Assembly (NCBI GenBank): GCA_902779455.1
Contig: CACZBS010000002.1
Span: forward strand, 1-64,000
Length of the DNA stretch: 64,000 nt
Source of the DNA: an uncultured Prevotellaceae bacterium
GTDB taxonomy: Bacteria; Bacteroidota; Bacteroidia; Bacteroidales; Bacteroidaceae
Direction: 5' to 3'
Shown: one piece after another, positions 35,842-46,323 of the stretch
Position numbering within the stretch: position 1 is the stretch's first letter
Layout: every line of letters starts with the position of its first letter
Program-made: the position numbers and the translations under genes
Notes under the pieces: generated by a model
Seen by the model: only the letters and a program-made list of their open reading frames with translations
The model's database searches: none
Told to the model about the DNA's origin: nothing

Positions 35842-37085
35842 ATTTCCCGTTGTTCATAGCACGCAAGATATATGGTGAGGACGACGACCGCCGCAAGGTC
35901 AGCCGCCCCGCCATCCGCATTGCCACTATCGGCGTGGCAGTGGGCCTTGCTGTTATGATCGTGACGGTCAGCGTCGTGCTGGGCTTCAAGCATACCATCC
36001 GCGACAAGGTGGCAGGCTTCGGCAGCCATATCCAGGTGGAGAACATCGGCTCGTTCACCTCAGCCGCCTCCCTACCTATATGTATAGGCGACAGCATGAT
36101 GCAGGTGCTCACAGGCATCGACGGCGTCAGCCACGCCCAGCGTTTCACCAATGCCGAGGGCATCCTCAAGACTGACGACGACTTCCTCGGCGTGGCCTTC
36201 AAGGGCATCGCACAGGAATACGACACAACCTATCTCAGCCAGTGCCTCGTCGAGGGATCGCTGCCCGCCTTCTGCGACTCCACGACGAAGTATCCCCTGC
36301 TCATCTCGCGCACCATGTCGCAGAAACTGCATCTTGGCGTTGGCGACCGCGTCTTTGCCTATTTCATTGGCGACGACGACGTGCGCACACGCCGCTTCAC
36401 CGTCACGGGCATCTATGCCACCAACATGAAGCGGTTCGACGACCTGGTCTGCCTGACCGACCTCTATGCCACCCAGCGCCTCAACGGCTGGAGCGGCGAT
36501 GAGTGCACGGGTGCCGAACTGCTCGTCGACGACTTCTCGCGACTGGAGCAGACCAGCCTCAACGTCGTGTGGGAAGTAGGGCGCACGCTCGATGCCGAGG
36601 GCAACACCTTCGCCTCGCAGAACATCCTTGAGGCCTACCCCCAGATCTTCTCATGGCTCGACCTGCTCGACGTCAACGTGTGGATCATCCTGGCCCTCAT
36701 GGTCGCCGTGGCTGGCTTCACGATGATCAGTGGCCTGCTCATCATCATCCTCGAGCGCACCCAGATGATCGGCATCCTCAAGGCCCTCGGAGCCCGCAAC
36801 AAGACCATACGCCACACGTTCCTCTGGTTTGCCACGTTCATCATCGGGCGGGGCCTCATCATCGGCAACCTGCTCGGCCTGGGCATCGTCCTGCTCCAAA
36901 AGTACACAGGCATCATCAAGCTCGATCCGCAGACCTACTACGTCAGCGAGGCCCCCATGGAGGTCAACATCCCCATCTTCCTGCTGCTCAATCTGGCCAC
37001 CCTGCTCATCTGCGTCTTCGTGCTCATTGCTCCCAGCTATCTCGTCTCGCGCATCCATCCGGCCCGCTCAATGCGCTATGAGTAG
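35838..37085 (+). CDS. FtsX/LolC-type ABC transporter permease
   Basis: A 415-residue inner-membrane protein with the MacB/LolC/FtsX layout: N-terminal segment about 28-52 (IATIGVAVGLAVMIVTVSVVL), a large periplasmic domain (about 55-275), and three C-terminal segments (about 280-305, 330-355, 380-405). The Bacteroidota start RKIYGEDDDRRKVSRPAIRIA is typical. It probably takes part in lipoprotein release from the inner membrane together with an ATPase encoded elsewhere. Translationally coupled to the aminotransferase, a pairing without obvious functional logic. Confidence 0.85.
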   Translation: MNFPLFIARKIYGEDDDRRKVSRPAIRIATIGVAVGLAVMIVTVSVVLGFKHTIRDKVAGFGSHIQVENIGSFTSAASLPICIGDSMMQVLTGIDGVSHAQRFTNAEGILKTDDDFLGVAFKGIAQEYDTTYLSQCLVEGSLPAFCDSTTKYPLLISRTMSQKLHLGVGDRVFAYFIGDDDVRTRRFTVTGIYATNMKRFDDLVCLTDLYATQRLNGWSGDECTGAELLVDDFSRLEQTSLNVVWEVGRTLDAEGNTFASQNILEAYPQIFSWLDLLDVNVWIILALMVAVAGFTMISGLLIIILERTQMIGILKALGARNKTIRHTFLWFATFIIGRGLIIGNLLGLGIVLLQKYTGIIKLDPQTYYVSEAPMEVNIPIFLLLNLATLLICVFVLIAPSYLVSRIHPARSMRYE

Positions 37086-37145
37086 TTAAAAATGGTCTAT
37101 TTCCCCCTTATTTCTGCTTTTTGTCGAAATTATTGCACGAAAAGT

Positions 37146-37177
37146 TTGGTTTTGTGCAAAAAACAATGTATCTTTGC
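37146..37177 (+). promoter_or_regulatory. Promoter of the acyl-CoA synthetase pair
   Basis: TTTG (37146-37149), 20 bases, TATCTTTG (37170-37177). GAAAAGTTTGG around the -33 box matches the tRNA promoters. Confidence 0.75.
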
Positions 37178-37200
37178 ACAAAATTTTTAATATTGTGCAA
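37176..37200. promoter_or_regulatory. Operator-like inverted repeat over the transcription start
   Basis: TGCACAA (37176-37182) and TTGTGCA (37194-37200) form perfect 7-base arms with an 11-base AT spacer, between the -7 box and the ATG. Further half sites TTGCAC (37133-37138) and GTGCAA (37155-37160) flank the -33 box, roughly 20 bases apart. The position suggests a repressor site, perhaps for a fatty-acid responsive regulator. Confidence 0.5.
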
Positions 37201-38855
37201 TGAATAAAGGCTCAAGCTTCAACCAATATATCAAATCGACCATCGTCAACAACTGGGATTCCAATGCACTGACCGACTATCAAGGTCAGACCTACCAGTA
37301 TCACGACGTGGCAACTCTCATCGTCAAGCTTCACATCCTGTTCGAAAACTGCGGCGTCAAAAAGGGCGACAAGATCGCCATCTGCGGGCGCAACTCGGCC
37401 AACTGGGCCGTCACGTTCGTTGCCACGCTCACATACGGCGCCGTGGCCGTGCCCATCCTGCATGAGTTCAATGCCGAGCAGATGCACAACATCGTCAACC
37501 ACTCAGAGTCGCGCCTGCTCTTCGTCGGCGACTTTGTGGCCAAGGAGATCAATGCTGACATGATGCCGGGCCTCGAAGCTATCATCAACCTGCCCGACTT
37601 CTCGATCATGCTCTCGCGATCCGAGACGTTCACATACGCCCGCGAGCATCTCAACCAGATGTTCGGCAACCGCTATCCTAAAGACTTTACGCGCGAGGAC
37701 GTCCGCTATCATGAGGACAAGCCTGAGGAGCTGGCACTCATCAACTACACCAGCGGCACGACGGGATTCTCCAAAGGCGTCATGCTGCCGTATCGCGCAT
37801 TGTGGGGCAACCTCGACTTCGCCCTCCGTCGGCTGGGCGAACACGTCAAGGCTGGCCAGTCGATGCTGAGCTTCCTGCCCATGGCCCACATGTATGGCCT
37901 CGCCTTTGAGTTCATCTTCGCCTTCTGCAACGGATGCCACATCTTCTTCCTCAACCGTCTTCCGTCGCCCACGCTCATAGCCAAGGCTTTCACTGAGGTT
38001 AAGCCGGCACTTGTCATCGCTGTGCCGATGATTATCGAGAAGATCATCCGCAAGAAGGTCTTCCCCGTCTTGCAGACCAATCGCATGCGTCTGTTGCTGG
38101 CCATGCCCGTCGTCTCGAAACGCGTCAAGGAGAAGATCTGCGAGCAGGTCTTTGCAGCCTTTGGCGGAAACGCCTATGAAGTCATCGTGGGTGGTGCAGC
38201 CCTCTCCAAGGAGGTCGAGCAGTTCCTGCTCAGCATCGGATTCCCCGTGACCGTCGGCTATGGCGCCACGGAGTGCGCCCCGCTCATCAGCTACAGCGAC
38301 TGGACCGACTTCGCCGCAGGCTCTTGCGGCCGAGCCATCGACAATATGGAGGTGCGCATCGATTCGGCAGATCCTCAGACGATTCCTGGTGAGATACTGA
38401 CCCGAGGCACCAACGTCATGCTGGGCTACTATAAGAACCATGAGGCGACGGCCGAGGCCCTCGACACAGAAGGATGGTATCACACGGGCGACCTCGGCAC
38501 GATGGACCGCGAGGGCAATATCTACATCCGCGGACGCATCAAGAACATGCTCCTCGGATCGAGCGGACAGAACATCTATCCCGAGGAAATCGAGGATCAG
38601 CTCAACTCCATGCCCCTCGTCGGCGAGAGCCTCGTCATCCAGGAGGGCGAGAAGCTCGTCGCCCTCGTCTATCCCGACCAGGATGAGGCCCTCGGGCTCG
38701 ATCAGGACTCCGTCGCAGCCGTCATGGAGCAGAACCGCCAGAACCTCAACCAGCAGCTGCCGGCCTACAGCCGCATCACCCGTGTCGAGCTGGTCAAGGA
38801 GGAATTCCAAAAGACTCCCAAGAAGAGCATCAAACGATATCTTTACCAAGCATAA
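37200..38855 (+). CDS. Long-chain acyl-CoA synthetase (AMP-binding), copy 1
   Basis: A 551-residue ANL-superfamily enzyme that activates a carboxylic acid through an acyl-adenylate and transfers it to CoA. The P-loop NYTSGTTGFSKGVMLPYRAL, VGYGATECAPL, the GWYHTGDLGTMDREGNIYIRGR hinge and the C-terminal catalytic Lys in FQKTPKKSIKRYL are complete. The substrate is not readable; long-chain fatty acids are the usual guess. The ATG lies directly behind an inverted repeat. A close paralogue follows after 9 bases. Confidence 0.88.
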   Translation: MNKGSSFNQYIKSTIVNNWDSNALTDYQGQTYQYHDVATLIVKLHILFENCGVKKGDKIAICGRNSANWAVTFVATLTYGAVAVPILHEFNAEQMHNIVNHSESRLLFVGDFVAKEINADMMPGLEAIINLPDFSIMLSRSETFTYAREHLNQMFGNRYPKDFTREDVRYHEDKPEELALINYTSGTTGFSKGVMLPYRALWGNLDFALRRLGEHVKAGQSMLSFLPMAHMYGLAFEFIFAFCNGCHIFFLNRLPSPTLIAKAFTEVKPALVIAVPMIIEKIIRKKVFPVLQTNRMRLLLAMPVVSKRVKEKICEQVFAAFGGNAYEVIVGGAALSKEVEQFLLSIGFPVTVGYGATECAPLISYSDWTDFAAGSCGRAIDNMEVRIDSADPQTIPGEILTRGTNVMLGYYKNHEATAEALDTEGWYHTGDLGTMDREGNIYIRGRIKNMLLGSSGQNIYPEEIEDQLNSMPLVGESLVIQEGEKLVALVYPDQDEALGLDQDSVAAVMEQNRQNLNQQLPAYSRITRVELVKEEFQKTPKKSIKRYLYQA

Positions 38856-38864
38856 ACATAAAAG

Positions 38865-40526
38865 ATGAAAGAAATACCAAGCTTCAACGAGCTTATCGAG
38901 AAAAGCATCATCAGCCATTGGGACAGGGATGCCCTGACTGACTATAAAGGCCAGACGCTGCAATACCACGACGTGGCACGCAAGATTGAGAAAGTCCACA
39001 TCCTGTTTGAGAACTCCGGCATCCAGCGCGGCGACAAGATAGCCCTCTGCGGACGCAACTCCAGCCAGTGGGCCGTCGCCTTCCTGGCCACGCTGACCTA
39101 TGGCGCCATCGCCGTGCCCATCCTGCACGAGTTCATGCCCGACCAGGTGCACAACATCGTCAACCACTCCGACGCCCGTCTGCTCTTCGCCGGCGACCAC
39201 GTCTGTGGCAGCATCGACCCGCAGCAGATGCCCGGACTGGAGGGCATCATCCGCTCCACCGACTTCTCGCTGCTCATCTCGAGGACTGACAAGCTGACCT
39301 ATGCCCGCGAGCACCTCAATGAGCTCTACGGCAAGAAGTTCCCCAAGTATTTCCGCAAGGAGCACGTCAGCTACTATCGCGAGCAGAGCCCTGACGAGAT
39401 GGCCCTCATCAACTACACCAGCGGCACGACGGGATTCTCAAAGGGCGTCATGATTCCCTATCGCGCCCTGTGGTCGAACTTCGACTTCGCCTGCTCTGTC
39501 ATGGGCAACGAGGTGAAGGAGGGCGACAACATCATCTCCATCCTCCCCATGGCCCACATGTACGGCATGGCCTTCGAGTTCATCTATGAGTTCCTCCGCG
39601 GATGCCACGTCTACTATCTCAACCGCATCCCCTCGCCAGCCATCATCGCCCAGGCCTTCGCCGAGGTGAAGCCTCGCATCATCATCGCCGTCCCCCTGGT
39701 CATCGAGAAGATCATCCGCAAGAAGGTGTTCCCCAAGATCCAGAACAACCGCATGCGACTGTTGCTCCAGATGCCCGTCATCTCCCAGCGCATCCGCGAG
39801 ATGATCTGCAAGGAGGTGGTCAAGGCCTTCGGCGGCAACTTCTTCGAGATTATCATCGGCGGCGCCGCCTTTAACCAGGAGGTCGAGCAGTTCCTCCATC
39901 GCATCTCGTTCCCCTACACCGTAGGCTACGGCGCCACGGAGTGCGCACCCATCATCTGCTATGCCGACTGGCGCGAGTTCGTGCCTGGCTCATGCGGACG
40001 GGCAGCCAAGAACATGGAGGTGCGCATCGACTCGCCCGACCCGCAGAACGTCCCCGGCGAGATCCTCGCACGCGGACTCAACGTCATGCTGGGCTATTAT
40101 AAGAATGAGGATGCCACACGTGAAACCATCGACGCTCAGGGATGGTATCACACGGGCGACCTCGGAACCATGGACCGCGAGGGCAACGTCTTCATCAACG
40201 GACGCTCGAAGAACATGCTCCTCGGCCCCAACGGACAGAACATCTATCCCGAGGAAATCGAGGACAAACTCAACTCGATGACCATGGTGCTCGAGTCGAT
40301 CGTCGTCCAGCGCGACACCAAGCTCGTCGCGCTCGTACACCCCGACTTCGACGAAGCCAAGAGCATGAACTTCAGCCGCGAGGACCTGCAGGACGTCATG
40401 AACCAGAACCTCACGGGGCTCAACCAGCAGTTGCCGGCCTACGAGAAAATCTCCGAGATCGTCATCCACGACGAGGAGTTCCAGAAGACTCCCAAGAAGA
40501 GTATCAAGCGCTATCTCTACAAATAA
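38865..40526 (+). CDS. Long-chain acyl-CoA synthetase (AMP-binding), copy 2
   Basis: A 553-residue paralogue of the preceding enzyme, similar over the whole length, with the same NYTSGTTGFSKGVM P-loop, VGYGATECAPI, GWYHTGDLGTMDREGNVFINGR and FQKTPKKSIKRYL. Differences concentrate in the N-terminal domain and the acyl-pocket region (for example QSPDEMALI and FDFACSVMGNEVKEGDN), so the two may prefer different acids. The tandem arrangement and 9-base spacing point to an in-place duplication. A repeat-built terminator follows directly. Confidence 0.88.
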   Translation: MKEIPSFNELIEKSIISHWDRDALTDYKGQTLQYHDVARKIEKVHILFENSGIQRGDKIALCGRNSSQWAVAFLATLTYGAIAVPILHEFMPDQVHNIVNHSDARLLFAGDHVCGSIDPQQMPGLEGIIRSTDFSLLISRTDKLTYAREHLNELYGKKFPKYFRKEHVSYYREQSPDEMALINYTSGTTGFSKGVMIPYRALWSNFDFACSVMGNEVKEGDNIISILPMAHMYGMAFEFIYEFLRGCHVYYLNRIPSPAIIAQAFAEVKPRIIIAVPLVIEKIIRKKVFPKIQNNRMRLLLQMPVISQRIREMICKEVVKAFGGNFFEIIIGGAAFNQEVEQFLHRISFPYTVGYGATECAPIICYADWREFVPGSCGRAAKNMEVRIDSPDPQNVPGEILARGLNVMLGYYKNEDATRETIDAQGWYHTGDLGTMDREGNVFINGRSKNMLLGPNGQNIYPEEIEDKLNSMTMVLESIVVQRDTKLVALVHPDFDEAKSMNFSREDLQDVMNQNLTGLNQQLPAYEKISEIVIHDEEFQKTPKKSIKRYLYK

Positions 40527-40528
40527 TC

Positions 40529-40607
40529 AAAGCGGCACTTCGCTCTCCTCAAAGCGGCACTTTGACGACCTTAAAGCGGTACTTCTCCATCGACGAAGTG
40601 CCGCTTT
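40529..40607. repeat. 22-bp tandem array ending in an inverted unit (terminator)
   Basis: AAAGCGGCACTT begins at 40529 and 40551, AAAGCGGTACTT at 40573 (22-base period), and the inverted copy AAGTGCCGCTTT occupies 40596-40607, followed by TTC. Any of the three direct cores can pair with the inverted one; the third forms the tight hairpin with an 11-base loop and a T run, a plausible terminator for the acyl-CoA synthetase operon. The cores belong to the same family as the array at 30936-31015. Confidence 0.85.
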
Positions 40608-40618
40608 TTCACTATTCA

Positions 40619-40650
40619 TTTGGCCATGTCGGAAATATTTTGTACCTTTG
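40619..40650 (+). promoter_or_regulatory. Promoter of the ABC-F gene
   Basis: TTTG (40619-40622), 20 bases, TACCTTTG (40643-40650). The leader is about 30 bases. Confidence 0.75.
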
Positions 40651-40664
40651 CACCCTCAAAATAA

Positions 40665-42299
<1,635 letters not shown>

Positions 42300-42332
42300 G
42301 CTATTGTGTCATAGGTTGGAGTGAATAGAGGG

Positions 42333-42353
42333 GAGTGAAGATGACTTCCACTC
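42333..42353. terminator. Possible weak terminator between convergent genes
   Basis: GAGTGAAG and CTTCCACTC pair with one bulge around a 4-base loop. It lies between the ABC-F stop (42299) and the AlkD-like stop (42382). Confidence 0.3.
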
Positions 42354-42381
42354 TTTGTCTTGGCAGAAGCAATATCGGCCG

Positions 42382-42996
42382 TCAGAGAAAATCGAGTCCC
42401 TGGCTTCTGAGGGCGGAGCGGGCGATGCGTTCGTAGAGGAGTCCGAGCTGGGCGAAGCGGCTGACGGCTTGCATGGCGGCCTTGCGGAGGGAGATGTTGG
42501 GGCTGCGGAGTGCGGCCGTGGCCTGGTCGACGAACTCGTTGATGCCGCGCTCGTTGGGCTCGCGGCGCTGCATGAAGAGGCGGGAGAGGATATGGTAGCC
42601 GCAGAGCTGGGTGAGGTCGTCGGGGGCGGCGATCCATCTGTAGGCCATGTCGGGGGCTGCGGGCATGTGCTGATAGAGGTTGAAGGCGGCCTGCTCGGCG
42701 ATTTCGATGGTGGGTGTCTGCTCCATCCATAGGTCGGCGACGTCGGGCAGCATCTCGTCAGGGGGCATGATCATTGTAGCGAGAATCTTGCATTCGCGCA
42801 CGTTCTCTTTCCATAGTGCGATGGCGAGGGGATAGCTGGGGGCGATGGATTGGGCCATCTCGCGCAGGCGTGGGAGTGTGGCGCCCCAGTTGAGGTGGTA
42901 GTCGAGTCCTTTGTCGCGCATGGACTGTGCCGTCGCGCCGTCCATCATGAGGCGGAAGGACTGCTTGATCTGCAGGATTTGCTGGTCGGTGGTCAT
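42382..42996 (-). CDS. AlkD-like DNA alkylation repair / HEAT-repeat protein
   Basis: A 204-residue all-helical protein resembling the AlkD family of HEAT-like DNA glycosylases (LNWGATLPRLREMAQSIAPSYPLAIALWKENVRECKILA). Catalytic residues of AlkD (Trp/Asp/Trp around the lesion) cannot be assigned with certainty, so a purely structural HEAT protein is possible. It overlaps the M49 gene by 4 bases (ATGA) and is the last gene of a three-gene operon. Confidence 0.7.
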   Translation of the reverse strand: MTTDQQILQIKQSFRLMMDGATAQSMRDKGLDYHLNWGATLPRLREMAQSIAPSYPLAIALWKENVRECKILATMIMPPDEMLPDVADLWMEQTPTIEIAEQAAFNLYQHMPAAPDMAYRWIAAPDDLTQLCGYHILSRLFMQRREPNERGINEFVDQATAALRSPNISLRKAAMQAVSRFAQLGLLYERIARSALRSQGLDFL

Positions 42997-44954
42997 ATGA
43001 GTGTGGCGTATTCGGAACTGTAGCGCAGCATTTGGTGGTCGTAGGACTCGGAATAGCTGACTTGAAGATCGATGAAACGACCCTCAGCGTCGTAGACTGG
43101 CTGCAGCACAGGGTTGATGAACCCTTTGTAAGGGGCAAGATCGAGCCGTCGGTAACGCTGCAGGACCTCATTGTGGAGGGTTGCATCGACGCTGACGGCA
43201 TAGGTCTCGACCAGTCGGCGTGCTGCTTCATAGTCACCGCAGCTCTTGATGCGCTGTACCTCGGCCAGCAGCTGCGCGAAGAGCTGGCGGAGCTCCTGAA
43301 AATCGAGTATCTGGAGATAGTGGTATCCGTCGCGGACGATAATCGACGTATGGCGTGCGTGTTCGAGACACCAGCGGGCTATGAGAGCGCGGTTGCGCAT
43401 GTGGGCCTCCTCGATCTGCCGTCCTGGCTCGATGCGCACGAGCTGTGTCATGAGGCCGTTCATCATGTAGGTGTAGTATTGCGACTTGTAGGCTTCCAGG
43501 TCGGGTAGTAGCTGCAGCTCGACGAGCTTTGGGTCGGCGATGTAGTAGAGGGCGAAGAGGTCGGCGCGTGCCTCCTCGATGGTGTCGCCGTAGGCCTTGA
43601 GGGCATCAGGGTCGACGCCTGGGAGTAGCTGTCCGCTGCCGTGTCCGAGACATTCGTGGAGGTCGGTGTGGAGGTCGTCGCATGCGTCGCCGTAGCGGTC
43701 GATGAGTGTGAGCATGGCTTGGTCGACGACAAATTCCTCCTTGAATCCGTTGCCGTGCGAGGCTTTGTTGTAGGCGTCGGTGATGTTGCTGATGGTGATG
43801 CTCTTTGAGCCGTGGGTGGCCCTGATCCAGTCGGCGTTGGGCAGGTTGATGCCGATGGCTGTCGACGGATACTCGTCGCCGCCGAGCATGGCTGCGCAGA
43901 TGACGTTGGCGCTGACGCCCTTGACGAGGGGCTTGCGGAATCGCGGGTCGACGGGCGAATGGTCCTCGAACCACTGGGCGTGGCTGCTGATGGTTCGCGT
44001 GCGCTGGGTGGCCTCCTCGTCGATGTATTCGACGAGTCCTTCCCATGATCCTTTCATTCCGAGGGGGTCGCCATAGACTTCGATGAAGCCGTTGATGAAG
44101 TCGACGCGTGTGTCGAGCGACCGGACCCACTCGATGCAGTAGTCGTTGAAGTGGCGCAGGTCGCCGTCGTCGTAATAATTGATAAGGTGGTTGATGAGCT
44201 GCTGCTGGCCTGGCGTCTCGGCGACGTCGGCTGCCTTGCGCAGCCAGTGGACGATGTGGCGTATGGCGTTGGCATAGCGTCCTTGGGCTGACCATACGTC
44301 TTCGCGGATGGTGCCGTCAGGCTGCTTGACGAGGGTGGAGTTGAGCCCGTAGGAGGGGGGCTGCGGGTCGTCGGCGTGGCGTCGCTTCAGTTCGGCATAG
44401 TAGGCTTCGGCCTCTGCCTGGCTGACGCCTTCGTAGAAGTGGCAGGCGGAGGTCGCGACGAGGTCGTCGCCGTCGGCCTTGTTGACGCGCTTGGGCAGTA
44501 CGTCGGGTGAGAAGATGACGGGCTGAAGGAGGCTGAACAGCTCGTCGACGGTCTGTCCGTCGTTGAGGGGCAGTCGTCGCGCATCGACGGTGCGCATTGC
44601 CTGTAGCAGATAGTCGGGTGTGAATCCTGGGGTGAACTTCTCGGATGCGTAGTGGTGATAGATGCCACTGGAGAACCAGACCCTCTTGAGATAGAGGGCC
44701 AGCGAACGGAATGACGGTGTGGTGTGGTCGATGCGCAGGTCGGTGTAGATGGTCTCGAGCACCTTTCGGATGCGAAGGTTGTAGCGGCCGAACTGGTCGA
44801 AGGTGATGTCGCGCCCAAAGAGGGTGGCCTGCGTGAGGTAGTAGACGAGTTCTTTCTGTCGTGTGGTCAGCGATTCGATGCCGTTGAGGCGATATCGAAG
44901 CAGCTGTATGTCGGCAAAGCGCTCGTCGTTGTAGGGGAATTGGTCAGCGCCCAT
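42993..44954 (-). CDS. Dipeptidyl peptidase III (M49 family)
   Basis: A 653-residue zinc peptidase that removes N-terminal dipeptides. The zinc motif is HECLGH at residues 433-438 (the family pattern is HExxGH) and the second motif EEARAD at 460-465 supplies the third ligand. The N-terminal start (YNDERFADIQLLRYRL) corresponds to the mature part of related proteins that carry a signal peptide, so this one is predicted cytoplasmic. Start and upstream stop overlap as TGATG, so it is coupled to the AraC-type gene. Confidence 0.92.
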   Translation of the reverse strand: MGADQFPYNDERFADIQLLRYRLNGIESLTTRQKELVYYLTQATLFGRDITFDQFGRYNLRIRKVLETIYTDLRIDHTTPSFRSLALYLKRVWFSSGIYHHYASEKFTPGFTPDYLLQAMRTVDARRLPLNDGQTVDELFSLLQPVIFSPDVLPKRVNKADGDDLVATSACHFYEGVSQAEAEAYYAELKRRHADDPQPPSYGLNSTLVKQPDGTIREDVWSAQGRYANAIRHIVHWLRKAADVAETPGQQQLINHLINYYDDGDLRHFNDYCIEWVRSLDTRVDFINGFIEVYGDPLGMKGSWEGLVEYIDEEATQRTRTISSHAQWFEDHSPVDPRFRKPLVKGVSANVICAAMLGGDEYPSTAIGINLPNADWIRATHGSKSITISNITDAYNKASHGNGFKEEFVVDQAMLTLIDRYGDACDDLHTDLHECLGHGSGQLLPGVDPDALKAYGDTIEEARADLFALYYIADPKLVELQLLPDLEAYKSQYYTYMMNGLMTQLVRIEPGRQIEEAHMRNRALIARWCLEHARHTSIIVRDGYHYLQILDFQELRQLFAQLLAEVQRIKSCGDYEAARRLVETYAVSVDATLHNEVLQRYRRLDLAPYKGFINPVLQPVYDAEGRFIDLQVSYSESYDHQMLRYSSEYATLI

Positions 44955-45412
44955 CAGTTCTTTGCTTTTTTGGGAGCCCGCGTGGCTGGCTTGGGTGCTG
45001 CGACGGCGTGCTGGGCCTTGTATTCGCGGGGCGTGGTGCCCATGATGCGATAGAAGGAGGCATAGAACGACTGGCGGTTGGCAAATCCCACCATGTCGCT
45101 GACCTCCTCGATGCGCAGGTCCTGATAGCGCTTGTCGACGAGTATGGACATGGCTTCCTCAATCCGATATTTGTTTACAAAAGAAGTGTAGTTCATGTGG
45201 AACTTCACGTTGACCACTGCCGAGACGTAGCGTGTGTTGGTGCCGAGGTCGGCCGCCAGCTTCTTGGCAGAGTAGTCCTTGTCCTTGTACTTCTTTTGCA
45301 TAACTATTACGTTGAGAATCTTATCCTTCAGCTCATCCATCAACGCGGGGCTCACCAGTGTGCGGTAGGTGGCCTCCCTTTCTTTCCTCTCTGTAATGTT
45401 GTACTTGGTCAT
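44954..45412 (-). CDS. AraC-type helix-turn-helix protein, stand-alone DNA-binding domain
   Basis: A 152-residue protein with an AraC HTH domain at about 45-135 (YSAKKLAADLGTNTRYVSAVVN; LRIEEVSDMVGFANRQSFYASFYRIMGTTPREYK). There is no ligand-binding domain; the first 40 residues are helical and the last 15 are basic. It is the first gene of an operon with the M49 peptidase and the AlkD-like protein, so autoregulation or local control is possible. The start has a strong AAAGGAGG ribosome-binding site, uncommon in this phylum. The -7 box TATATTTG lies at 45453-45460. Confidence 0.85.
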   Translation of the reverse strand: MTKYNITERKEREATYRTLVSPALMDELKDKILNVIVMQKKYKDKDYSAKKLAADLGTNTRYVSAVVNVKFHMNYTSFVNKYRIEEAMSILVDKRYQDLRIEEVSDMVGFANRQSFYASFYRIMGTTPREYKAQHAVAAPKPATRAPKKAKN

Positions 45413-45452
45413 ATTATTCCTCCTTTATAGTGATCACTGCGGATAATTTTTG

Positions 45453-45460
45453 CAAATATA
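45453..45460 (-). promoter_or_regulatory. -7 box for the araC-type operon
   Basis: TATATTTG on the minus strand, about 40 bases before the ATG. The intervening leader carries AAAGGAGG. The -33 box is not at canonical distance. Confidence 0.5.
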
Positions 45461-45545
45461 GTGTTTTTTTTTGATATTACATCAAACTTTTTGGATTATT
45501 TATAAAAAAATATATAAAAAAGTGTGTTTTAGGGGAAAATTTGTG

Positions 45546-45553
45546 TATCTTTG
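45546..45553 (+). promoter_or_regulatory. -7 box for ftsE-lysC-lysA operon
   Basis: TATCTTTG, about 30 bases before the ftsE ATG at 45584. Confidence 0.55.
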
Positions 45554-45583
45554 CATCTTCAAATAGCTATTTTAATAACAAAA

Positions 45584-46294
45584 ATGCTGATAGATTATAA
45601 AAATGCAAATATAGACCAGACGGACGGGAAACGGGTGCTTGCGGGCGTCGATTTCACGGTCGGCGAGGGTGCCTTCGTCTACATCATCGGGCGGGTGGGT
45701 TCAGGCAAGAGCTCGCTGCTGAAAACGATTTACAACGAGCTGGACATCGACGAGGCTGACAAGGCTGAGGTGCTCGGCTGCGACATGACGGCCATCAGGC
45801 GCAAGGACGTCCCTGCGCTGAGGCGCCAGATCGGCATCGTCTTCCAGGACTTCCAGCTGCTGGCTGACCGCTCGGTGTTCAGGAACCTGTCGTTCGTGCT
45901 GAAGGCGACGGGATGGAAGGAGAAGCAGGAGCGGCGGCAGCGCATCGAGGAGGTGCTGGAGGCCGTCGGGATGAGCGACAAGAGCCGCCAGATGCCCCAC
46001 GAGCTGTCGGGCGGCGAGCAGCAGCGCATCGCCATCGCCCGTGCCATCCTGAACCATCCGCGGCTGATCGTGGCCGATGAGCCGACGGGCAACCTTGACC
46101 CTGAGACGGCGCGTGGCATCATGCAGCTCTTCAAGGGCATCTCGGAGCAGGGCACCGCCGTGGTGATGTCGACCCACAACATGCCGCTGCTCGACCAGTT
46201 CCCGGGCATTGTCTATCGCTGTGAGGGCGGCCGCTTCTATGAGGTGGGCGATGCCGAGGGGGCGCTGAGTGCTGCTGAGGCAGATAATGATTAA
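45584..46294 (+). CDS. ftsE: Cell-division ABC ATPase FtsE
   Basis: A 236-residue ABC ATPase with Walker A GRVGSGKSS, Q-loop VFQDFQLL, signature LSGGEQQRIAIARA and Walker B LIVADEPTGNLD. These features match FtsE, the partner of FtsX in activating cell-wall hydrolases during division. The start at 45584 follows the promoter. FtsX is not adjacent; instead lysC follows after 29 bases. LolD-type ATPases look similar, so a lipoprotein-export role is the main alternative. Confidence 0.8.
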   Translation: MLIDYKNANIDQTDGKRVLAGVDFTVGEGAFVYIIGRVGSGKSSLLKTIYNELDIDEADKAEVLGCDMTAIRRKDVPALRRQIGIVFQDFQLLADRSVFRNLSFVLKATGWKEKQERRQRIEEVLEAVGMSDKSRQMPHELSGGEQQRIAIARAILNHPRLIVADEPTGNLDPETARGIMQLFKGISEQGTAVVMSTHNMPLLDQFPGIVYRCEGGRFYEVGDAEGALSAAEADND

Positions 46295-46323
46295 AACAAC
46301 AAAAACAAAAATAGGACAACGAT

